DNA of 64,000 nucleotides from Solirubrobacterales bacterium (GTDB taxonomy: Bacteria; Actinomycetota; Thermoleophilia; Solirubrobacterales; Solirubrobacteraceae), in assembly GCA_027315115.1 (NCBI GenBank), contig DAHUYQ010000039.1, positions 1 to 64,000 of the forward strand. The letters are read 5' to 3'. The stretch's first letter is position 1. Each line of letters starts with the position of its first letter. A model generated the notes under the pieces. It made no database searches, was not told where the DNA came from, and saw only the letters and a list, made by a program, of their open reading frames with translations. The position numbers and the translations under genes are program-made. This document shows positions 54,292 through 61,043 of the stretch, in pieces.

Positions 54292-55104
54292 ATGGAGTAT
54301 CCCGAGGAGAATGCGCTCAACATCTACACGGATGGCTCAATGTTGCCTGGCCCGCGCCGCGGCGGCGCGGGACTGCTCTTCATCGCAGTAGACAGCGAAG
54401 GAAACGAGGAACAGCACGAGGAGATACTGCCGGGCTTCGCCAGCGCCACCCAGAATCAGATGGAGCTTGAGGCGGTGATCCAGGGTCTAAAGATGGCGAC
54501 CGGCCGCCACCCTCCATTCGACCTGTCGAGATACCGAAAGATCGTCATCAAGACTGATGCGACGTACGTGGCGGAAAACTTTGGCACGGCGGTATCGGTC
54601 TGGTCAAGAAATGGCTGGACGACGAGACGGGGCAAGCCAGTCGACAACGCCAAGCAGTGGAAGGAGCTCGTCCGCCTTGTCGTACTCTCAAGCAAACACG
54701 GAAAGCCGGTCAGACTCGTTCGTGTACCAGGTAAGAGAAGCCCGCGAACGAAGGCTGTGGACAAGCTCGCGAAGCAGTCCGCGAAGAACGCCTCAAAGCG
54801 CCAACTAAACCCACATGAGGTCCGGCGAAAGAGAACTGACCAGCCAATTGAGATCGGGAGTGTGGAGATGGAAGGGCAGTTGATGACTATCCACATCTTC
54901 AAGTCGGAATATCAGCCGCTGCATCGTCTGTCGAAGTACTGGTACTCGGTGATATCCAAGACAAGCCCATACCACGGGCTTGCCAGCACCATCTACTCCG
55001 AGCTTCATCACCTCCGTCGACGGACGTACCGCGTGCGCGTCAATCGCGACACGGGAAACCCTCGTATCGTGAAGGAGTTCGGCGAGGTGGAGCGGGCCAA
55101 CTGA
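54292..55104 (+). CDS. RNase HI-fold protein with extra C-terminal domain
   Basis: A 270-aa protein. Residues 9-160 are RNase HI-like: NIYTDGS (Asp14), NQMELEAV (Glu58), IKTDATYV (Asp89) and TKAVDKLA (Asp157), i.e. all four metal-binding carboxylates. NAKQWKEL and RLVRVPGKRSPRTK match the helix and loop before the last Asp. Residues 185-270 (KYWYSVISKTSPYHG, TYRVRVNRDTGNPRI) form a separate basic domain I cannot name. ATG 54292 follows GAGGGG. Base composition is clearly lower in GC than the chromosome. Coupled with the GHKL gene it may degrade RNA in hybrids or act as a DNase. Not a housekeeping rnhA by context. Confidence 0.88.
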   Translation: MEYPEENALNIYTDGSMLPGPRRGGAGLLFIAVDSEGNEEQHEEILPGFASATQNQMELEAVIQGLKMATGRHPPFDLSRYRKIVIKTDATYVAENFGTAVSVWSRNGWTTRRGKPVDNAKQWKELVRLVVLSSKHGKPVRLVRVPGKRSPRTKAVDKLAKQSAKNASKRQLNPHEVRRKRTDQPIEIGSVEMEGQLMTIHIFKSEYQPLHRLSKYWYSVISKTSPYHGLASTIYSELHHLRRRTYRVRVNRDTGNPRIVKEFGEVERAN

Positions 55105-55480
55105 ACAACGCCAGTAGCCTGCTGCCTACCGCTTTGCGCCGCTTGCAGGCGCATTCCTGCGGGTTTGCACGTGCCTGCAAAGGACGACAAGCAGCACTTC
55201 GCGAGAGCCGCTGGAGACCCCCACAGCCGACGACGAGCAACGGTGGAGGCTGCACGCGGCGGTGCACTCCGCTTTGCACGTCCGTACGGTCTTCGCTGGT
55301 CGCCCGAGCCAGGTTCTAGCCGCCGGAGGTCAGGTCAGCCCAATCTGCTCGCTGCTGCCGGCGTCCCGCGCGCCTGAAGCAAGACCGCAACGCCGGCGAT
55401 TGCGAACACATGGATGGAGGTCGTGGTTTCGGCCAACGATTGGCCAGAACCCCCCGGAATTGGCCCCGATCCGCCCCAAT
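55105..55480. other. Convergent intergenic region with dyads
   Basis: No gene is evident in 376 nt between the RNase H gene and the convergent regulator. It holds a perfect dyad GGCCAA-cga-TTGGCC (55431-55445), a TTTGCA ... TGCAAA stem near 55165-55182 and the palindrome GTCTAGAC near 55493. These may be terminators. None has a proper T-run. Confidence 0.4.
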
Positions 55481-56338
55481 CTAAACGCCGTGTCTAGACG
55501 GCCAAAGGGCCAGGTTCCCCGTATTCATGCGGGATCGCGGCCCCCGAGTCGGCCTGTCCCCGAACGCCTCCGGAGCGACCTGTCGTGGAGACAGTCCTCT
55601 GAGGGTCAGGGAGTTCGCTTGCTCATCGGCTCCCGCCGGTGGGTGCAGGTGGGGTGTGAGGCGGTAGCCGACGCCCCATGTCGAGGACACCCACCCCACC
55701 GCGCCGGCGTGCGCGAGCTTGCGGCGCAGCCGCGAGACGTGGGAGTCCAGGGTACGTGACCTGTCGTCGGACGGGTAGCCCCAGACGCCTTGCAGCAGCT
55801 CGGCCTTCGTGAAGACGCGGGTGGGTTCGTGGGCGAGATGCAGCAGCAGCGCGTACTCCCGCCTTCGTAGCTCCACGCGTCTCGTTTCGTAGGTCACGGT
55901 CTGCGTGGCGGTGTCGATCGTCAGAGGCCCGTGTCTGATCACGGGCGGCGGCTCGTCGGCGGGTCGTCGTAGGAGCGCTCGCACGCGCGCGAGCAGCTCT
56001 GCGTAGACGAACGGTGCGCGGAGCACGTCATCGGCGCCCGCCTCAAAGGCCCGCAGAGTCTCCCTGACGTTGGTGGTCGTGCTGACCCAAAGGACGCGAG
56101 CACCGGACCCCGCGAGCGGGCTCTGACGCAACGCTCGCAGGCAAGCAAACGCTGCGTCTCGGCGCGATGCATGAGCAAACACGATCAGATCGACCGCGGT
56201 CTGCGGCGTAAGGTCGCTGATCAGCCTTACGTCGTAGCCGTCGAGCGCCAGCTCATCGGCAAGCGTCACGTTCTCGCTCTCCTGGCCGTAGATGGCCAGG
56301 ACAGAGGGCGCAACTCGCGGGATATGCTCCGGCTGCAT
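55481..56338 (-). CDS. Orphan OmpR-type regulator with degenerate receiver
   Basis: A 285-aa protein with an N-terminal receiver-like domain (residues 10-125) and a C-terminal OmpR winged helix (VELRRREYALLLHLAHEPTR ... SRTLDSHVSRLRRKL). The receiver lacks the acidic pair. The phospho-Asp position reads VDLIVFAHAS without Asp, and the KP motif is replaced by LRAPF, so classical phosphorylation is not expected. No histidine kinase is nearby. ATG 56338 gives MQPEHIPRVAPSVLAIYG. A truncated copy lies just outside attL. It probably controls element genes constitutively or through ligand or partner. Confidence 0.85.
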   Translation of the reverse strand: MQPEHIPRVAPSVLAIYGQESENVTLADELALDGYDVRLISDLTPQTAVDLIVFAHASRRDAAFACLRALRQSPLAGSGARVLWVSTTTNVRETLRAFEAGADDVLRAPFVYAELLARVRALLRRPADEPPPVIRHGPLTIDTATQTVTYETRRVELRRREYALLLHLAHEPTRVFTKAELLQGVWGYPSDDRSRTLDSHVSRLRRKLAHAGAVGWVSSTWGVGYRLTPHLHPPAGADEQANSLTLRGLSPRQVAPEAFGDRPTRGPRSRMNTGNLALWPSRHGV

Positions 56339-56480
56339 GGGAAGGCGACCCCTTTCCGTGCCACGCCCCCGGCTGTTAGCGCAGCGCGGGGGCACTTGAT
56401 TTTACGCTTAGAGCATACCGCGTACGCGCAAGACGCTACCAGCATGGACGTAAGTGCTTGCGCCTGCGAGGCTCCAGGCC

Positions 56481-56723
56481 ATGCCCCCGCCGCTTCCACC
56501 GGACCCAGCACTCGGCCTCGCGATCAAAGAGTTGCGCGAGGCTCGCGGCTGGACGCAGGAAGAACTCGCCAGCAACGCCGGCACCACAGTCGGGACCATC
56601 AGCCGCGTGGAGGCCGCCAAAAACGCACCAGCCTGGGCGACCGTCATGCAGATCATCGACGCCCTCGGCGTGTCGCTGACCGAGCTGGCCCGCGCGGTCG
56701 AAAAGGCTCGGCGCAGCGAATGA
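56481..56723 (+). CDS. Small XRE-family regulator of the element
   Basis: An 80-aa HTH protein: PPDPALGLAIKELREARGWT, then QEELASNAGTTVGTISRVEA, with a short C-terminal helix. ATG 56481 (MPPPLPPDP) matches the start pattern of its chromosomal relative at 36930-37181. It is divergent from the degenerate response regulator (142 nt apart), so they may form a regulatory pair at the right end of the element. Confidence 0.85.
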   Translation: MPPPLPPDPALGLAIKELREARGWTQEELASNAGTTVGTISRVEAAKNAPAWATVMQIIDALGVSLTELARAVEKARRSE

Positions 56724-57041
56724 CGGCCCGGTCGAGGTCGGGTCGAGCCATCGCCTGAACAAGTTCGCGCTCGCCTCACACGCAGCGCGATGCTCAGCCG
56801 AAGACATCACGGCGGATGCGACCAATATGCGACCACGAGAGCCGCCGTGAGAGATGCGGCGACGAGAGGCGCGCAGCGCCGCAGCACAAGCCGAGCGAGC
56901 CCAGGGCCGAGGAGTCACGCCGCACGCACGGGTGACCCAAAACTATCCAAGCGGTACTGCGACGCGGTACCGCGGGCCGCGCTGGCTGGCGAGTGAGTCG
57001 CCGAAAAACGCAGAAAACCGCTCCGTAGAGCGGTTCTCATG
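56724..57041. other. Right end of element: arm-site copies
   Basis: No gene. A GGTACTG heptamer (56953-56959, in GCGGTACTGCG) and a related GCGGTACCGCGG palindrome (56965-56976) lie about 85 bp inside attR. They mirror the four copies near attL and are candidate arm-type integrase sites. The tRNA terminator (57013-57038) ends the region. Confidence 0.55.
57013..57038 (-). terminator. Terminator of tRNA-His supplied by the element
   Basis: On the minus strand an 11-bp stem (GAGAACCGCTC with GAGCGGTTTTC, one G-U pair) with a UACG tetraloop starts 7 nt after the tRNA discriminator base, followed by a T-run (TGCGTTTTT). It lies inside the element boundary, so the inserted DNA replaced the chromosomal terminator of tRNA-His. 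Confidence 0.85.
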
Positions 57042-57091
57042 AGGGGTGAGCGAGGGGACTCGAACCCCCGACCGCCTGGACCACAACCAGG
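57042..57091 (-). repeat. attR: 50-bp direct repeat within tRNA-His
   Basis: Right copy of the 50-bp repeat (left copy 44737-44786). It spans the anticodon stem to the 3' end of tRNA-His and 3 nt beyond. The intact tRNA is rebuilt across this junction, which is typical of tyrosine-recombinase insertion into a tRNA 3' half. Confidence 0.93.
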
Positions 57092-57118
57092 AGCTCTACC
57101 AACTGAGCTACGCCCACC
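57045..57118 (-). tRNA. tRNA-His (GTG anticodon)
   Basis: Cloverleaf from 57118 to 57045: acceptor GTGGGCG pairs with CGCTCAC (one G-U), D-arm AGCTCAGTTGGTAGAGCT, anticodon stem CCTGG/CCAGG with loop TTGTGGT (anticodon GTG), T-loop TTCGAGT. Position -1 is G and discriminator 73 is C, the identity pair of bacterial tRNA-His. CCA is not encoded. It is the insertion target of the element. Confidence 0.97.
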
Positions 57119-57180
57119 AAGTCGGCTGAGCAGGAGTCTAGCGGGCGCCGGCGCGGTGGATCGGCCGGCGCGCGGGACGG

Positions 57181-57837
57181 TCAGGGCCGCCGCAGGAAGA
57201 GCGCGCCGGGCCCCGACTCCAGGGTCCAGGCGTCGATCGTCGCGAGCGCGTCGTCGAGGGCCGAGCCGTCGAGATCGACCGCCTCGCCTCCATCCGCCGG
57301 CGCGAGGCGCACGAGGCGCGCCAAGCGGGAGCGGACGAGTGAGGCGACGGCGCCGCGGGTCAGGTCGAGTGCGGCGCCGATCGGCAGGCGCGGGTGACGT
57401 TGGGCGGCGATCCGCCAGGCGGCGGGCAGCGAGGTGGGGGTATCGCCGATGTTTCGCAGCAGCTCGAGCCCGAGCGCGTCGGTGAGCACCGCGGCGTCCG
57501 CCGTCGCGGACGCCGGTGCGATTTGTTCGGGGGCGCCGTCCACGATGGCGTCGGCCAGCTCCCGCCTGACCGCAGCGATCACCTGCGCGGTCACCTCGGT
57601 GCCCTCTCGCTGGGCGACCGCCCAGCCTCGACCCATCGTGAGCCTGCCGATCGGGATCTCAGGGCCTTCGAGCACCAGGATGCTGGCCGTCGATGGGTCC
57701 CAGACGCGTTCGCCGATCTCTATGTGCGTGCCTCTGACCCACGGCGCAAGCACGGTCGCCTCCAGCTCGCGCTGATCGAGGTTGAACCTGTGAAGGCTGT
57801 GAGGAGCCTGACGCAGCTCGATGTGGAACATCCGCAA
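57181..57837 (-). CDS. Conserved hypothetical protein
   Basis: A 218-aa predicted cytoplasmic protein (MRMFHIELRQAPHSLHRFNL, LEGPEIPIGRLTMGRGWAVA, TLESGPGALFLRRP at the end) with no transmembrane segment and balanced composition, so it looks real. I do not recognise a family. An alternative start is the Met two codons in. It is divergent from the glycosyltransferase (102 nt) and its 3' end faces the tRNA. Confidence 0.6.
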   Translation of the reverse strand: MRMFHIELRQAPHSLHRFNLDQRELEATVLAPWVRGTHIEIGERVWDPSTASILVLEGPEIPIGRLTMGRGWAVAQREGTEVTAQVIAAVRRELADAIVDGAPEQIAPASATADAAVLTDALGLELLRNIGDTPTSLPAAWRIAAQRHPRLPIGAALDLTRGAVASLVRSRLARLVRLAPADGGEAVDLDGSALDDALATIDAWTLESGPGALFLRRP

Positions 57838-57939
57838 AGGCTCTCATATGTGCGCGAACGTGGGCGCGAGCAGCGTTCGCTTGCGCCGAATCGGTCTGAT
57901 TGGGCTTGACGTTCGCACACGCGCTGCCGATGAGGAGAC

Positions 57940-60141
57940 ATGCCAACTGCTCGCCTCACCAGGCGGCTGGTCGGCCGGGTACTGCTGGGTCTACCTTACC
58001 CCTCTCGCAGCGGACGGCTGACCGCACCTTCAAGCCAGCGCTTCGGAGCGTGGTGGACACGCCACCCAAGGCTGCTGCATGCCTTCGCGCTGCTTGCGCT
58101 CTGCTGGAGCGCCGGCTACCTGGCCTGGCGGATCGGCTTCAGCGCCGGGGGCGCAGAGCCCGTCCTCTGGGGAGCGCTGCTGCTCGCCGAGCTCTACGGG
58201 CTCTGGAACCTCGCCATGCTTGCGTGGATGACCTGGGAGGTCGGCGTGCGCGACGACCGGAGCACCGGCCTCGCGACAGGCTCGGCGGGCGCGGCCTGCG
58301 CCGCGGAGCTCACCGTCGATGTCTACATCTGCACATACGACGAGCCGCTGCACGTGCTGGAGGCGACGCTCGCCGGCTGCGCGCTGCTGGATCGAGCACA
58401 CACGACCTATGTCCTGGACGACGGCCGCCGCGAGGAGGTCCGGCAGCTCGCCGCAGCCTGGGATGCGACCTGGGTCACGCGGCCCGACAAAAGCCACGCC
58501 AAGGCAGGCAACATCAACCATGCGCTGCCGCTGACCGACGGCGATCTCGTGCTGGTGCTGGATGCGGACCACGTGCCGATGCCTGACGCGCTCAGCATTC
58601 TCTGCGAGCCGTTCGGTGACCCGACTGTCGCGCTGGTGCAGAGCCCGCACGACTTCTCCAACCACGACTCGATCCAGCACTACGCGCTGGGACGCCACGA
58701 GCAGTCGCTGTTCTTCTCGGTGATCTGCCCCGGCAAGGACCGCCACGGCGCGGCGTTCTGGTGCGGCTCAGGCGCCGTGATCCGCCGCGACGCGCTGCTG
58801 CAGGCGGGTGGCGTGGCCACCGAGACGATCGCCGAGGACTTCCACACGACGATCAAGCTGCACAGTGCGGGATGGAAGAGCAGGTACGAGCCGCGCACCG
58901 TCGTTCAGGGCTTGGCGCCGCACGACCTGGCCTCCTATCTGCTGCAGCGCGACCGCTGGGCGCGCGGCAACCTCGCGGTCTTCACCACCCCGGAGAGCCC
59001 CCTGCGCGCTCGCGGTCTGAGCCGTGCGCAGCGGATGAGCTACTTCGCGAGCCTCACCGGCTATCTGGCGGGCCCGATGCGGCTGCTGCTGCTGGCCGTC
59101 CTGATCGCGGTGCTGTGGAGCGCCGCGCTGCCGCTGCGCGTCGCGCCGGTCGCGCTGGCGACGCTCTGGGCGCCCGCGACGCTGCTCGGCATCCTTGCCG
59201 GCACCGCGCTCTGCCGTGGCGTCCAGAGCGCCGCGGAGACGTCCCACTTCGAACTCTGCACAGCCGAGATCTTCACGCGGGCGCTGCGCTGCGCACTGAG
59301 GCCCGGCCGCGCGAGCTTTCGCGTCACGCCGAAGGAGGGCGTCGACCCCGGCGGCTGGCAGTCGGTGCGCCAGTTCCGTGCCGTGCTCGTGATCGCCGTG
59401 CTGCTGGGCGCGGGCATCGTGCTCAGAGTGATCCAGGACTTCGGCGCCGGGTTCCTCCCGAGCATGCCGGGCTTCGCCGCCTGGTTCGTGCCGTTGCTCG
59501 GCGCGCTGGAGTTAAGACGAGTGCTCCGCACCCTGGCGGTGGCCGGACGCAGACGCCAGCTCCGCACCGAGTACCGCACGCCGCTGGAGACCTCCGCGTT
59601 CGTGGAGCGGCTGCAGGCCGCCGAGCCGCCACTGTCTCTCGGGCGGCCGCGTGCCGCCGAGCCGCCGCAGTCCCTGGCACCGCCGCGTGCCGCCGAGCCG
59701 CCGCAGTCCCTGGCACCGCCGCAGGCCGTCGAGCTGACGCGGCCGCGGAGCGTCATCGCCGCAGAGCCGGCCAGGACGCCGCTGCTGGCCAAGGTCCACG
59801 ACATCACCCACTCGGGCCTCGGCTTCGAGCTGGCGACGCCGCTCGATCGGGAGACCGTGGTGCGCCTGTCGCTGCGCCTGCCAGGAGTCGACAGGGAGCG
59901 CGCGAGCACGATCACGTTCGAGGCGCAGGTCCGATCGTGCCACCAGACAAGCTCGGGCTGGCGAGTCGGCGCGGCGATCACGCACGCCGACGAGGACGCC
60001 CGTCGACGGATCGTCGAGTACTGCCACGTCGTCTGGCCCTACCTGCGGCTGCGTGGGATGGACGATCAGCTTCCACTCGCGGCGCCCACCACCGCGCCGC
60101 TGGCCGTCTCAGAGGTCTCTTTGGAGGCCGTGCCCGCATAG
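57940..60141 (+). CDS. Cellulose-synthase-like GT2 glycosyltransferase with PilZ domain
   Basis: A 733-aa processive membrane glycosyltransferase. Transmembrane helices near residues 45-95 precede the GT2 domain with VYICTYDEP, DxD as VLDADHV, the catalytic AEDFHT and QRDRWARG. Further helices (RLLLLAVLIAVLWSAALPL onward) follow. Residues about 610-700 (KVHDITHSGLGFEL ...) look like a PilZ domain, suggesting c-di-GMP control, though the RxxxR signature is not clear. A 12-residue repeat (59615-59722) forms the linker. No bcsB/bcsZ partners are adjacent. Start ATG 57940, with GGAG unusually close. The product may be cellulose or another beta-glucan. Confidence 0.87.
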   Translation: MPTARLTRRLVGRVLLGLPYPSRSGRLTAPSSQRFGAWWTRHPRLLHAFALLALCWSAGYLAWRIGFSAGGAEPVLWGALLLAELYGLWNLAMLAWMTWEVGVRDDRSTGLATGSAGAACAAELTVDVYICTYDEPLHVLEATLAGCALLDRAHTTYVLDDGRREEVRQLAAAWDATWVTRPDKSHAKAGNINHALPLTDGDLVLVLDADHVPMPDALSILCEPFGDPTVALVQSPHDFSNHDSIQHYALGRHEQSLFFSVICPGKDRHGAAFWCGSGAVIRRDALLQAGGVATETIAEDFHTTIKLHSAGWKSRYEPRTVVQGLAPHDLASYLLQRDRWARGNLAVFTTPESPLRARGLSRAQRMSYFASLTGYLAGPMRLLLLAVLIAVLWSAALPLRVAPVALATLWAPATLLGILAGTALCRGVQSAAETSHFELCTAEIFTRALRCALRPGRASFRVTPKEGVDPGGWQSVRQFRAVLVIAVLLGAGIVLRVIQDFGAGFLPSMPGFAAWFVPLLGALELRRVLRTLAVAGRRRQLRTEYRTPLETSAFVERLQAAEPPLSLGRPRAAEPPQSLAPPRAAEPPQSLAPPQAVELTRPRSVIAAEPARTPLLAKVHDITHSGLGFELATPLDRETVVRLSLRLPGVDRERASTITFEAQVRSCHQTSSGWRVGAAITHADEDARRRIVEYCHVVWPYLRLRGMDDQLPLAAPTTAPLAVSEVSLEAVPA
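59615..59722 (+). repeat. In-frame 36-bp tandem repeat in the glycosyltransferase linker
   Basis: Two perfect 36-bp copies (59651-59686, 59687-59722) plus a diverged one (59615-59650) encode AAEPPLSLGRPR, AAEPPQSLAPPR and AAEPPQSLAPPQ. It forms a Pro-rich linker between the membrane domain and the PilZ-like domain. Length variation between strains is likely. Confidence 0.9.
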
Positions 60142-61043
60142 CCGGCAAGCCGCGCGCGCATCAGCGACACCGCTTCGGGGTTGCTGTCGATCAGCACGTA
60201 GCGCCGGCCGCTCTCCGCGGCGGCCGCCCCGAGCGTGCCGCTGCCCGCGAAGAAGTCCAGGCACCAGTCCCCCGGCCTGCTGGACGCGGCCACGATCCGG
60301 CGCAGGATCCCAAGCGGCTTCTGGGTGGGATAGCCGGTCTTCTCGGCGCCGCTGGTGGGCACGATCGTGTGCCACCACACGTCCGTCGGCAGCTTGCCGC
60401 GCGCAGCCTTCTCGGGGGTCACCAGCCCCGGCGCCATGTAGGGCTCGCGGTCCACCGCCTCACTGTCGAAGTGGTAGCGCCGCGGGTCCTTGACGTAGAC
60501 GAGGATCGTGTCGTGCTTGGCGGGCCAGCGGCGCTTGGAGCGCCCTCCGTAGTCGTAGGCCCACACGATCTCGTTCAGGAAGCACTCCCTGCCGAAGACG
60601 CGGTCCAGCAGCAGCTTGCAGTAGTGCGCCTCGCGGTAGTCGATGTGGAAGTAGAGCGTCCCTTCCTGGCTCAGGAGTCTGTGCGCGTGCCGCAGCCGCG
60701 GCTCCAGGAAGGCGAGGTAGTCGTCGTAGGCGTCCTCGTAGAGCTGCTCGGAGACCGGCGTGCTCGCATAGCGGCGCCCTTTGAAGCCGACCCGGTCCCC
60801 CTGCTCGTCCGGGACGGTCTGCAGGACGACGCGACGCCGCGAGCTGCCCGTGTTGAACGGCGGGTCGATGTAGATGAGCTGAAAGCTGCCGTCGGCGAAC
60901 TGGTCGAGCAGCTCGAGGTTCTCGCCTTCCAGGATCTCGTCGCGCTCCGGGGCGCGGGCGCCGCCTCGGAGAGGGGCGCGGGCAGCGCATCGGAGAGGGG
61001 CGCCAGCGGCGCCTCGGCGCGGGGCGCGGGCGCCGCCGCTCAC
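60066..61043 (-). CDS. DNA methyltransferase (N6-adenine/N4-cytosine type)
   Basis: A 325-aa SAM-dependent DNA methylase of the beta arrangement: the catalytic motif IYIDPPFNTG lies in the N-terminal third, followed by the target-recognition region. The SAM motif DFFAGSGTLGAAA is near residue 270. The N-terminus is an Ala/Arg/Pro repeat of uncertain start. GTG 61043 overlaps the helicase stop (GTGA), so the two are co-translated. Its 3' end overlaps the convergent glycosyltransferase by 76 nt. No restriction endonuclease is adjacent, so an epigenetic or helicase-associated role is as likely as restriction. Confidence 0.88.
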   Translation of the reverse strand: MSGGARAPRRGAAGAPLRCAARAPLRGGARAPERDEILEGENLELLDQFADGSFQLIYIDPPFNTGSSRRRVVLQTVPDEQGDRVGFKGRRYASTPVSEQLYEDAYDDYLAFLEPRLRHAHRLLSQEGTLYFHIDYREAHYCKLLLDRVFGRECFLNEIVWAYDYGGRSKRRWPAKHDTILVYVKDPRRYHFDSEAVDREPYMAPGLVTPEKAARGKLPTDVWWHTIVPTSGAEKTGYPTQKPLGILRRIVAASSRPGDWCLDFFAGSGTLGAAAAESGRRYVLIDSNPEAVSLMRARLAGYAGTASKETSETASGAVVGAASGS

